From: Bacillota bacterium
GTDB taxonomy: Bacteria; Bacillota; Clostridia; Peptostreptococcales; Anaerovoracaceae
Assembly (NCBI GenBank): GCA_016287035.1
Contig: JAEEVI010000063.1
Coordinates: 1-14,349 of the forward strand
DNA: 14,349 nt
Reading direction: 5' to 3'
The number at the start of each line of letters is the position of its first letter. The stretch's first letter is position 1. The notes under the pieces are model-generated. The model did no database searches. It saw only the letters and a list, made by a program, of their open reading frames with translations, and had not been told where the DNA came from. Made by a program: the position numbers and the translations under genes. Positions 1 to 7,035 of this stretch are shown here, piece after piece.

Positions 1-1236
1 CATCTTATCCGGACCCGACAGCTCCACGTCGAAGGTGAGGATCTCGCCCCCGCGAAGGACCTCCAGCTTCACCACGTCGCCGTCCCTGTGCCCGATCAGG
101 ACGCTGTTGAGCCTGTTCATGGTGCTGACCTCCGTGCCGTCGACGGTAAGGATGATATCGTCCTTCATGATGCCGGCCCTTTCAGCTCCGAGGCCTTCGA
201 TTATGCCGCCGACGTACATGCCCGTGCTGGTCCCGAACATCTCCTTGAGCTGATCTTCGGTGTACTGGCGCTGATCGCCGAGACCCGTGACGGTGACGCC
301 GATGTACATCTTCTCGTACGTTCCGGTCTTCATGACGGACTCGACTATCGGCTTCGCGACGTTGATGGGGATCGCGAAGCCCATGCCCTCGCCCGTGGAG
401 GCTCTGGCGGAATTGATCCCTATCACCTGTCCCCTGCTGTTGAGCAGCGGGCCTCCGCTGTTGCCGGAGTTGATCGTCGCGTCGGTCTGGATGAGGCCTT
501 CCATCTTCGTTGCCGTGCCGCTGACGGAGTTGCCGGCGGTTATCGTCCTGTTGAGCCCGCTGATTATGCCCTCCGACATGCTGCGCTCGAAGGCCAGCCC
601 GAGGGGATTGCCGATAGCTGCGGCGTACGCGCCCACGTTGAGCTCGTCGGAATCGCCGAGCTCTGCCGCGACGAGCCCGTCGGCCTCGATCTTTATGACC
701 GCCAGATCCAGCGTCGCGTCGTTCCAGAGGACCTTCGCGTCCGCCGTCGAGCCGTCGTAGAGGCTTACGGTTATGGATTTATAGTCGCCGTCGTTTATGA
801 CGTGCGAATTCGTGAGTATATAGCCGGACTCGTCCACGACGACGCCCGTGCCGACGCCCTCGGTCTCGTAGGTGTAGCTGTCGCCGTTCCCTCCGAAGCC
901 GAAGCCCCAGAAGTATCCGCCCGAGCTGTAGGTCTGCTCGATCTTGGTGCTGATGCCGACGACGGAAGGCATGGCCTTCTGCGCGATGGCCTCCGCGAGA
1001 GTGACCGTCTCGCCCGGATCGATCGTGTACGTGACGTGCGTCTTTTCGGCGTCGCTGCCGGCGAGCGCCGGGAGCCTGACGTCTCCGATCGCCGAGGCCG
1101 CCGTGTCGGCCGCCTTCTGCACGATCTCGTAGTGGTTGAGGAAATAGCTGCCGGCGAGGCCGCCGCCGACGCCGCAGGTAAAGGCCATGACTATGGCCAT
1201 GGCTACGACCAGGACCTTAAAGCCTCCGTTTTTCAT
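1..1236 (-). CDS. htrA: Membrane-anchored HtrA/DegP-type serine protease with PDZ domain (3' end cut by window edge)
   Basis: Trypsin-fold serine protease of the HtrA/DegP family, expected to degrade or chaperone misfolded proteins on the outer face of the membrane. The 412 codons in the window show a short cytoplasmic start, a hydrophobic segment at residues 8-27 (signal anchor), a protease domain at about 82-305 and a PDZ domain from about 312 to 405. The catalytic triad is intact: His145 in TNSHVIND, Asp177 in ATLDLAVIK and Ser260 in NSGNSGGPLLN. The start ATG at 1236 has AGGGGG at 1250-1245 with an 8-base spacer. It begins 17 bases after walJ and is almost certainly cotranscribed with it. 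This matches the walJ-htrA order known from Bacillus and other Bacillota. The reading frame is still open at base 1, so only the C-terminal end is missing. A second PDZ domain beyond the edge cannot be excluded. Confidence 0.95.
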   Translation of the reverse strand, partial: MKNGGFKVLVVAMAIVMAFTCGVGGGLAGSYFLNHYEIVQKAADTAASAIGDVRLPALAGSDAEKTHVTYTIDPGETVTLAEAIAQKAMPSVVGISTKIEQTYSSGGYFWGFGFGGNGDSYTYETEGVGTGVVVDESGYILTNSHVINDGDYKSITVSLYDGSTADAKVLWNDATLDLAVIKIEADGLVAAELGDSDELNVGAYAAAIGNPLGLAFERSMSEGIISGLNRTITAGNSVSGTATKMEGLIQTDATINSGNSGGPLLNSRGQVIGINSARASTGEGMGFAIPINVAKPIVESVMKTGTYEKMYIGVTVTGLGDQRQYTEDQLKEMFGTSTGMYVGGIIEGLGAERAGIMKDDIILTVDGTEVSTMNRLNSVLIGHRDGDVVKLEVLRGGEILTFDVELSGPDKM

Positions 1237-1253
1237 TGTGGTTGCCCCCTTCT

Positions 1254-2051
1254 TCAGATCTCATATACGAGGCCCGGCTCGCTCCGGGGCAGGATATCGA
1301 TCCTCGCGGCCCTCGGGCTGATGCCGTGCTCTCTGAACACGTTTTCCATCGTGGTCCTGGCCATCTCGGGGAAGTTGTTCTCTCTGCTGAGGTGCGCCAG
1401 AAGCACGAGCTTGGCGGGTCTTGACGGGTCGCTGCGCAGTATCGCCTGCGCCGCCGCCTCTGCCGCCGCGTCGTTCGACAGGTGACCGCGCTCGCTGAGG
1501 ATCCTCTGCTTGAGGAACCACGGATAGCGGCCGACTCTCAGAACGCTCTCGTCGTGATTGGATTCCAGCACGAGGATGTCCGAGGACACCATCTGCCGGA
1601 GGATCTGCTCTGTTATGACGCCCGTGTCCGTGACCACCGCCGCGCGCGCCCCGCCGCTTCGGAAGGCGTAGCCCGCCGGATCGGCGCAGTCGTGGGAGAG
1701 AGGGAACGTCTCGACGGCTATGTCGCCCACCTCGAAGGTGTCGCCCGTCGAGAATATCCGGGCGTCTCCGGGATCGACGCCCTCCGCGCGGATCGCGCTC
1801 AGGGTCCTTTCGTTGGCGAAGACGGGCACGCCCTGCTTCGCGAGAACGGCTATCCCCTTTATGTGGTCCGCGTGTTCGTGCGTAACGAGCACGCCGTTCA
1901 GCGCTTTCGGATCGAAGCCTCTCGCCGAGAGGCCGTCGCGGATCCGCCTCGCGCTTATACCCGCGTCAACCAGCAGCGTCACGCTGCCGGAGCTGACGAC
2001 GTAGCAGTTTCCGCTGCTTCCGCTCGCCAGCGAGCAGATCGATAAACTCAT
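1254..2051 (-). CDS. walJ: WalJ/YycJ-family metallo-beta-lactamase-fold hydrolase
   Basis: A 265-residue metallo-beta-lactamase-fold protein of the WalJ (YycJ) type. The metal-binding motif THEHADH is complete (His58, His60, Asp62, His63). Further likely ligands are His120 in PLSHD, Asp142 in VTDTG and His220 in LLAHLS. Start and end are typical of the family, which opens with a short strand followed by LASGSSGN, as seen at residues 8-15. The start ATG at 2051 is preceded by AAGGG about 8 bases upstream. In Bacillus and Streptococcus this gene follows yycH/yycI and precedes htrA, exactly as here. WalJ proteins are cytoplasmic and have been linked to cell-wall/division coordination and DNA metabolism, but the substrate is not settled. 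Family and neighbours are clear; the exact reaction is inference. Confidence 0.93.
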   Translation of the reverse strand: MSLSICSLASGSSGNCYVVSSGSVTLLVDAGISARRIRDGLSARGFDPKALNGVLVTHEHADHIKGIAVLAKQGVPVFANERTLSAIRAEGVDPGDARIFSTGDTFEVGDIAVETFPLSHDCADPAGYAFRSGGARAAVVTDTGVITEQILRQMVSSDILVLESNHDESVLRVGRYPWFLKQRILSERGHLSNDAAAEAAAQAILRSDPSRPAKLVLLAHLSRENNFPEMARTTMENVFREHGISPRAARIDILPRSEPGLVYEI

Positions 2052-2121
2052 CGACTACACCCTTGTTATATATTCGAAAACTTAAAATTAACTGAAATAA
2101 ATAAAAAATCGCGCGGCGAGC
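2052..2121 (-). promoter_or_regulatory. AT-rich spacer between yycI-like gene and walJ; possible internal promoter
   Basis: This 70-base gap is the only sizeable break within the operon and is strikingly AT-rich against GC-rich flanks. Read on the minus strand it contains a T6 run (2108-2103), several T-rich stretches and TATAAC at about 2071-2066, which differs from the -10 consensus at one base. No good -35 sits at the right distance, so a promoter for walJ-htrA is only possible. A 7-bp inverted repeat (GCCTACT/AGTAGGC, 2120-2136) overlaps the upstream stop codon, but the T-run lies about 11 bases beyond it, so it is not a standard terminator. Confidence 0.3.
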
Positions 2122-2646
2122 CTACTGCGAGTAGGCCGGATAGTAATACGTGCCCGAATCGCACGAGAGCTCCCAGAAGGGGAGCGCCGTGTCCTCGCCG
2201 GCCTGCAGGTCGTACGCGCTCCTGTCGACCATGTAGACGAGCATCACGCCCTTTACGCTGTCGCCGGGCTCAAGCTCCTTCGCCGCGCTTATCAGCGCCG
2301 ACGCCGGCGGCTGGACCTTTATCCTCGCGCCCTTTGAGACGCCCTCGACGTCGGAGGGGTCCGCGCCGTAGATTATAAGAGGCATGCCTCCGGGCGCCGC
2401 GAGGACCGCCTTCTCGCCGCCCGAGGCCGCGCACGACACCGTGAGCACGTTGACGCCGCTCCTGGCGTCCGGGATCTCCGCGTCCACGGAGACGCCGCGC
2501 TCAGTCAGGTACTCCACCGCGCTTTGGAGCTGGCGCTGCCGCGCCGCGGTCTCGCCGCGCCGCGCGCTCAGAAGCCCCGCGCCGAGTATGAGATCGGCGA
2601 TCAGGAAGATCGCGATCAGTATGTTCTTGCCTTTTCCCCAATCCAT
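2122..2646 (-). CDS. yycI: YycI-like regulatory membrane protein (wal operon)
   Basis: A 174-residue protein that begins MDWGKGKNILIAIFLIADL. This start is characteristic of YycI: a very short cytoplasmic N-terminus, one transmembrane helix at about residues 8-27, then an extracytoplasmic domain. In Bacillus, YycI and YycH interact through their membrane helices and damp the sensor kinase WalK. The start ATG overlaps the preceding stop by one base (TGATG at 2648-2644) and has no clear Shine-Dalgarno site, so translation is probably coupled to the yycH-like gene. The body of the protein is divergent. The call therefore rests on the N-terminus, the topology, the size (somewhat shorter than Bacillus YycI) and the position directly before walJ. 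Whether it acts on a WalK encoded elsewhere is unknown. Confidence 0.75.
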   Translation of the reverse strand: MDWGKGKNILIAIFLIADLILGAGLLSARRGETAARQRQLQSAVEYLTERGVSVDAEIPDARSGVNVLTVSCAASGGEKAVLAAPGGMPLIIYGADPSDVEGVSKGARIKVQPPASALISAAKELEPGDSVKGVMLVYMVDRSAYDLQAGEDTALPFWELSCDSGTYYYPAYSQ

Positions 2647-4055
2647 CAGTCAGTGTATCCGAGCGGCTGAGCCGTATAAAGATCGAAGCAGAATCTGCCG
2701 CCGCCGCTCGTGACTATCTCCCACGCCGGGACGAGAGTGCCGTCGGAGCGGAAATAGACGCAGCGCACGTCCGCGAGGTGCTCGCTCACGTAGCCGAACG
2801 CCTCGTCGGAATTAGCCTGCAGGACGGCGCCCTGCAGCGTGTTGTAGATGTAATTGCAGTTGCCGGCGATGACGTTGGCCGCGTCCGCGGCGGTCCCCTC
2901 CGGCTTGCCCGATGCTCCTCCGGGCACGACCGCGTTCCTCCTGTACGAGACGATCTGTCCGCCCAGGACCTCTATCTCTATCGCCGGTCCTTCCCCGGAC
3001 GCGCAGGGGACTCCCCCCGCCATCTCGGAGAACCCGAATATGTGCGAGCGGCCGCGGCCTTCCCCGCCTTCCCGCGCTTCGGTGAGCCTGAACTCTATGT
3101 CTCCGCCCGCCAGGCCGTCCCAGCCGCCGCAGCGCGACACGAAGGCGACAGCCGCCTCCAGGTCGTCGAAGAAGCCGGCGGATGACGCGCCCGAGAGCTC
3201 CTGCCTGTACTCGAAGCCTCCGCCGGCCGGGACCCTGAAGCTCCTCTGCCCGTAGCCGTAGAGGTACGTGATGTTGCCGAAGCTGTCCGCGATCCTGCGG
3301 ACGAAATCGAAGGTGTCGCCGAAGACGTTCTCCGCGACCCTGGTGCGCTGTTCCAAGCTCTGATCCTCGCGGCTGCAGCTCCTCGGAGCGAGGGGCCCGG
3401 CCGTCTCTATCGGCATGAGCGCCGCGCAGCTGCCGCCGATTATGTCGCCGGCGTAGTAGCAGGTATCCCCGCTCTGCGGGAGCCTCGCCCGGAGGGCGCT
3501 GACGCATTCCTCCCGATGGTCGGCGAGTATCCTGTAGAACTTACCGTCGCCGGATATCACGAAGAAGCTCTCCTTTTCGCCGTCGGAGAAGGCGAGCGTC
3601 GTGAACGTGCCTATGGAATCGCTGCTGCCGAGGCGCTTCGCGCCGAAGTACGAGAACGTCTCGCGGAACGGCAGCCCGGTGTCGAACAGTATCTGGACGG
3701 ACGGGAACTGGCCGCAGACGGCCTTGTACTGCTCCTCCGTTATCTCAGAGACGACAGGATCGGCGTCGGCGCAGAGCCTCGCGGCGCCGTCCATGGCGAC
3801 GGAGAAGTCCTCCGGACCGAAGCCGCAGAGATAGTAAACGCCGCCGCCGTCGCTGCACGCGCAGCGCGAGGGGGCCAGAAGCTCCGCGGCCGAAGGCGCG
3901 CTGACGGGCTCGTCCCCTCCGGGGAGGATGTCCGCTATCGCGAAGCTCCTGCTGCTCTCTTTGAACTGAAAATATAAAAGTAGTATTGTCACGAAAAACA
4001 ATACTACCAGAATGCCGTTCTTTATGTGCTCGGTCCTGCGCTGCTGCCTTGTCAT
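2646..4055 (-). CDS. yycH: YycH-like regulatory membrane protein (wal operon)
   Basis: A 469-residue protein with a basic cytoplasmic start (MTRQQRRTEHIKNG), one transmembrane helix at about residues 14-30 and a large extracytoplasmic domain. This is the topology and approximate length of YycH, which works with YycI to restrain the WalK sensor kinase in Bacillus. It ends by overlapping the yycI-like start by one base, and its own start lies 4 bases after the stop of the upstream unknown gene. No obvious Shine-Dalgarno site precedes it, which suggests translational coupling on both sides. It has eight or more cysteines in the exported domain, which is unusual for an exported Bacillota protein. 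The family call is mainly positional and topological, since sequence similarity among YycH proteins is low. A different exported domain in the same genomic slot remains possible. Confidence 0.7.
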   Translation of the reverse strand: MTRQQRRTEHIKNGILVVLFFVTILLLYFQFKESSRSFAIADILPGGDEPVSAPSAAELLAPSRCACSDGGGVYYLCGFGPEDFSVAMDGAARLCADADPVVSEITEEQYKAVCGQFPSVQILFDTGLPFRETFSYFGAKRLGSSDSIGTFTTLAFSDGEKESFFVISGDGKFYRILADHREECVSALRARLPQSGDTCYYAGDIIGGSCAALMPIETAGPLAPRSCSREDQSLEQRTRVAENVFGDTFDFVRRIADSFGNITYLYGYGQRSFRVPAGGGFEYRQELSGASSAGFFDDLEAAVAFVSRCGGWDGLAGGDIEFRLTEAREGGEGRGRSHIFGFSEMAGGVPCASGEGPAIEIEVLGGQIVSYRRNAVVPGGASGKPEGTAADAANVIAGNCNYIYNTLQGAVLQANSDEAFGYVSEHLADVRCVYFRSDGTLVPAWEIVTSGGGRFCFDLYTAQPLGYTD

Positions 4056-4059
4056 CTGA

Positions 4060-4704
4060 CTACTTCAATATCGAGATGAGCAGATTCTGCAGGAACTGCA
4101 GAGCGCCTGTCTGCTGCGACGCGAAGATGTTGTCCGTCGTCTTTTCCTCGGCCTTTTCCTTTATGGCCGTAAAGCTCGTTATCCCCGACTCGACGCTGCC
4201 GTCGGCTTTGAGGATCTCGACCTGCACCCTGTACAGGCCCGGCGTGACGCTGCTGAACTGCTTCGTGTAGAAGCCTACGTCGCCGGTGCTCGTGTACTCG
4301 GCGGGAGCCGTGTATACGACGTCCGTATATTTATTGGTGATGCCGAAATTGCCGTAGACGCTTCCGACCGTCGGCTTTACCGCCGCGCCGCTGGCGTTGG
4401 TGAAGCTGAACGTGACGGCCGCGGTGCTCGTGTACTCGGATCTGATCCTGGTCATGTCCGAGGCTTCGAACTTAGACACGTCGACGGCCTTCAGCTTTCC
4501 CTGCGCGTCCTGCTCCATCTCCTGGAACACCATTACGCGCACGGTGCGCTGATCCGTGACCTTTACGGATACGAGAAGGCTGTCCGCGCTGGCGATCCCG
4601 GACGACGCGGGGCTTATTATAGACGCCGACTGCGCGTGACATACGCCCGCAGCCAAAAGCACCAGGACGACCGCCAGGGCTATCGCTCTTTTGAAACGCT
4701 TCAT
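4060..4704 (-). CDS. Secreted protein of unknown function, first gene of the wal-accessory operon
   Basis: I do not recognise this 214-residue protein. It has a clear signal peptide: basic MKRFKR, a hydrophobic core at 8-20 and a probable signal peptidase I site after CHA at about residue 24. Cys22 is not in a proper lipobox because the preceding residue is Val. The mature part (about 28-180) is rich in Ser, Thr, Val and Tyr with alternating hydrophobic residues, suggesting a beta-sandwich or Ig-like domain. A charged linker (EKAEEKTTD) follows, then a C-terminal amphipathic segment (GALQFLQNLLISILK). The start has an excellent AGGAGG-type site just upstream. The stop is 4 bases before the yycH-like gene, so the two are surely cotranscribed. 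It occupies the place where walRK stand in Bacillus. An envelope-related role is inference only. Confidence 0.85.
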   Translation of the reverse strand: MKRFKRAIALAVVLVLLAAGVCHAQSASIISPASSGIASADSLLVSVKVTDQRTVRVMVFQEMEQDAQGKLKAVDVSKFEASDMTRIRSEYTSTAAVTFSFTNASGAAVKPTVGSVYGNFGITNKYTDVVYTAPAEYTSTGDVGFYTKQFSSVTPGLYRVQVEILKADGSVESGITSFTAIKEKAEEKTTDNIFASQQTGALQFLQNLLISILK

Positions 4705-4867
4705 GCCTCCTCCTTTCCCGTTAAAGTCTGACTTGATGATGCCTCGAAGGCGCCCCCGCGCGAAGGGACACTTCGGAGCATACTACCATTGATACAGCAT
4801 GAGTATACATCACGTATGTTACAGCCGTATTACGCGGTATTTAACCGAGTTTTACAATATGACGCCC
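4705..4867 (-). promoter_or_regulatory. Intergenic region with probable start of the unknown-yycH-yycI-walJ-htrA operon
   Basis: This 163-base gap separates the deacetylase gene from the next operon, all on the minus strand. The part next to the deacetylase (about 4780-4862) is AT-rich. It contains TATACT at about 4804-4799, one mismatch from the -10 consensus, but no convincing -35 box at 17 bases. The part next to the downstream gene holds a GC-rich imperfect inverted repeat (about 4742-4780) without a T-tract. A strong ribosome-binding site (two overlapping AGGAGG copies within 4714-4706) abuts the start codon. A promoter is likely here, but I cannot fix its exact elements. Confidence 0.4.
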
Positions 4868-5731
4868 CTACCGCAGCCATCCGTGGCCGAGCCGGGCGAG
4901 CTCCGCGAGGTCCGTGTCCATCGTCACGTTGTTGCGCGGCAGGTTGTGGCCGTAGTATTTATACACGTCCGCCATGCCCGCGTAGGTGCACAGCGTGACG
5001 GGGAACATCGCCTCTGCCACGGCCCGCGAGGGCTTGTCGTTCTCCCCGAACGGATACGCCAGGCAGTACACCGGCTTTCCGACGTTGGCCTCTATCAGCT
5101 CCACGCTCTTCGAAAGATCCGCAGAAAGCCTCTCCTCGAACGCGGGGACAGTCTCGGACTCCTCCTTCTGAACGCCGTTGGGGCCTCCCGGGACGACCTC
5201 GCCGCCCGTAGCCGGGTTGTGCAGGTCGTACGTGTGCGAGCCTATCTCCACGGCGCCCGAGGCCGCCATCTCCGCGAGCTGGTCCCAGCCGCAGAACACC
5301 GCGTACCCGCCGTCGTCTATTATCGAGGCGATCACGTTTATGTTCGCCTTCGCGCCCGTCTCCAGCAGCACGGGGTACGCGAGCGTGTAGTTGCTCAGAT
5401 AGCCGTCGTCGAACGTTATCATGACCGGCTTGTCGGGAAGCGGCTTCTTCTCCGCCAGATCCTGAGGCAGGATGAAGGAGTAGCCGTTCTCTTTGAGCCA
5501 TTCTATGTCAGCGCGGAACCTGTCCTGAGTGACCGTCACGCTGCCGCATTCGGCCTCGTCCGTCGTCAGGTTATGGTACATGAGTATGAGGCAGGGCTGC
5601 TTCGCGCCGAAGAGCTTCGTGAGTACCGCGTAGCGCCGGCCTATCTTGAGAGAAAGGCCGCACAGGATAAGCGCGATCCCTATAACGGCAAGTATCTGCC
5701 TCGTCTTAAGGCTTATCGGCCGGATCCTCAT
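4868..5731 (-). CDS. Membrane-anchored polysaccharide deacetylase (NodB homology domain)
   Basis: A 287-residue carbohydrate esterase family 4 protein. Residues 12-28 form one hydrophobic segment (membrane anchor), followed by a NodB-type domain from about 46. The signature motifs are present: MYHNLT at 51-56, TFDDGY at 106-111 (Asp108 as catalytic base, Asp109 as metal ligand) and SHTYDLH at 165-171 (His166 and His171 as metal ligands). Such enzymes remove acetyl groups from peptidoglycan, chitin-like or secondary cell-wall sugars outside the cell; the substrate cannot be read from sequence. The start overlaps the SLH gene stop in an ATGA (5731-5728), with AGAGGG about 10 bases upstream, so the two genes are translated as a unit. 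The neighbourhood suggests modification of cell-wall polymer, which is inference. Confidence 0.9.
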   Translation of the reverse strand: MRIRPISLKTRQILAVIGIALILCGLSLKIGRRYAVLTKLFGAKQPCLILMYHNLTTDEAECGSVTVTQDRFRADIEWLKENGYSFILPQDLAEKKPLPDKPVMITFDDGYLSNYTLAYPVLLETGAKANINVIASIIDDGGYAVFCGWDQLAEMAASGAVEIGSHTYDLHNPATGGEVVPGGPNGVQKEESETVPAFEERLSADLSKSVELIEANVGKPVYCLAYPFGENDKPSRAVAEAMFPVTLCTYAGMADVYKYYGHNLPRNNVTMDTDLAELARLGHGWLR

Positions 5732-7017
5732 TTCGCCGCCGCCCTCTGGGACGGATCGGCTATGCGCGAGATTATGGCGGCCGTCTCCGCTCTGGTTATC
5801 GTGCTGTACGGCTCGAAGCTGCCGTCGGAGTAGCCCGTCAGGACGCCCGCCTTGTACAGCGCCAGGATCTGCTCCCAGTGCGGCGTTCCGGTCGTCACGT
5901 CCGGTATCAGCACGGTGTTCTTAACTGCGGGGATCGCGTCGGGCGAGACGGAGTTCGCGAGTATGTAAGCCATCTCGGCTCTCGTCGCGGGCCTCGAAAG
6001 GTCGGTGAACTCCCCGGCCTTTATTATCCCGTTCGCTGACGCGTAGTTGACGTACGTCGAGTACCACACGGCGCCCTGCTGGAACGTGCCGCTGCCGCCG
6101 TTGTATATATCGTGCATCCTGGCCGCGATCGTTACGCACTCCGCGACGGAGATGCTGTTTTCGGGAAGGAAGTCCGTGCCGGAGCCCTGCATGAAGCCGA
6201 GCTCGTAGGCGCTCCTGACGGCGCCGTCGTACCAGTGGCTGGAGCTCCTCGGCATATCGAGGAACATTCCGGGCGTATATCTGCGCTGCAGGGTGAAGCG
6301 CGCGAGCTTTTCTTCGGCGGTCGGCTCGACGAGCGTTTCGGTGCGGTGCGCGCGCAGGTATCCGGCGAGCTCGGGCCATTCGGTCTGCGAGGAAGGATCG
6401 AGCTTTCCGGTGCTGAGGACGTTCTCTATCGCGGTGTCGTTGAGAAGGAACACGAAATTGTAGCCGGCGGCCGTGTAGGAGAGCCTGTCCGCGTGCGAGG
6501 CGGCCGCGGCGGCGTAGTCGTCGGTCCCGAGGTCCTCCGCGGAATACGGGATCGTGGCCTGCGCCGTGTAGAGGCCGGGCCCTTCGAGGAAATTCATCGC
6601 GAGGCTGCTGCCGGAGAATACGGCGCTGCCGCCCTCGACGGGCATGAGGCCGTAGCTGTAGAGCTCCTTCCAGCATACGATGGGCGTGGAGCCTGAGAAC
6701 AGACGCGACTTTCCGGAGCGCAGAGTCATGGTCACAGCGGAATAGCAGCTGTTTCCGTCCCACTTGCTGTCCGGTATGTATATGACGTGCACTTCGCTGT
6801 CGACCGTCCCCTGAAACGTCGTCAGCGCCATGTCGAAGCTTCCGAAATAGTTCGGGACGGTGACGCGGGCGGTGATGCCGCCGTCGAGCGTAAGCTGCTC
6901 CGTCACGCTCCTCGTTTCGTAGCTGTACACTATCTTGTCCCCGCCGGCGGCGAAAGCCGCGGCAGTCCCCGAGAGCGCCAGCGCCAGAGCCAGCGCCGCG
7001 CATAGGAATCTCTTCAT
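5728..7017 (-). CDS. Secreted SLH-domain protein with an uncharacterised N-terminal region
   Basis: A 429-residue exported protein. A signal peptide (MKRFLCAALALALALSG) has a likely cleavage site after AFA at residue 23. Residues about 24-250 form a region I do not recognise. Three S-layer homology repeats follow at about 254-302, 313-357 and 371-421. The last is the most canonical (IPDV, HWEQILALYKAGVLTGYSDGSFEP, TRAETAAIISRI) and carries the TRAE motif linked to binding of pyruvylated secondary cell-wall polymer. The second repeat has TRAEMA; the first has the diverged VAECVT. The start ATG has AGGGGG at 7027-7022 with a short spacer and lies 18 bases after the DUF1846 gene. The protein is probably displayed on the wall, and the overlapping deacetylase suggests a joint envelope role. 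Confidence 0.9.
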   Translation of the reverse strand: MKRFLCAALALALALSGTAAAFAAGGDKIVYSYETRSVTEQLTLDGGITARVTVPNYFGSFDMALTTFQGTVDSEVHVIYIPDSKWDGNSCYSAVTMTLRSGKSRLFSGSTPIVCWKELYSYGLMPVEGGSAVFSGSSLAMNFLEGPGLYTAQATIPYSAEDLGTDDYAAAAASHADRLSYTAAGYNFVFLLNDTAIENVLSTGKLDPSSQTEWPELAGYLRAHRTETLVEPTAEEKLARFTLQRRYTPGMFLDMPRSSSHWYDGAVRSAYELGFMQGSGTDFLPENSISVAECVTIAARMHDIYNGGSGTFQQGAVWYSTYVNYASANGIIKAGEFTDLSRPATRAEMAYILANSVSPDAIPAVKNTVLIPDVTTGTPHWEQILALYKAGVLTGYSDGSFEPYSTITRAETAAIISRIADPSQRAAAK

Positions 7018-7035
7018 TTTACCCCCTGACGTCCC

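Noticed and set aside
88..1485. Long plus-strand open frame (465 codons) opposite htrA and walJ
   Set aside because: It is antisense to two clear genes and rich in Arg, Ala, Val and Asp without any domain. Such frames are a by-product of GC-rich codon use.
2099..2136. Inverted repeat and T-run after the yycI-like stop read as an intrinsic terminator
   Set aside because: The stem is only 7 bp and the T-run starts about 11 bases beyond it, too far for a standard terminator.
4078..4704. Lipoprotein signal for the unknown secreted protein
   Set aside because: Cys22 follows Gly-Val rather than a lipobox ending in Ala, Gly or Ser, and a good signal peptidase I site follows directly.
4742..4780. 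GC-rich imperfect inverted repeat after the deacetylase gene as a terminator
   Set aside because: The stem has mismatches and no T-run follows on the minus strand.
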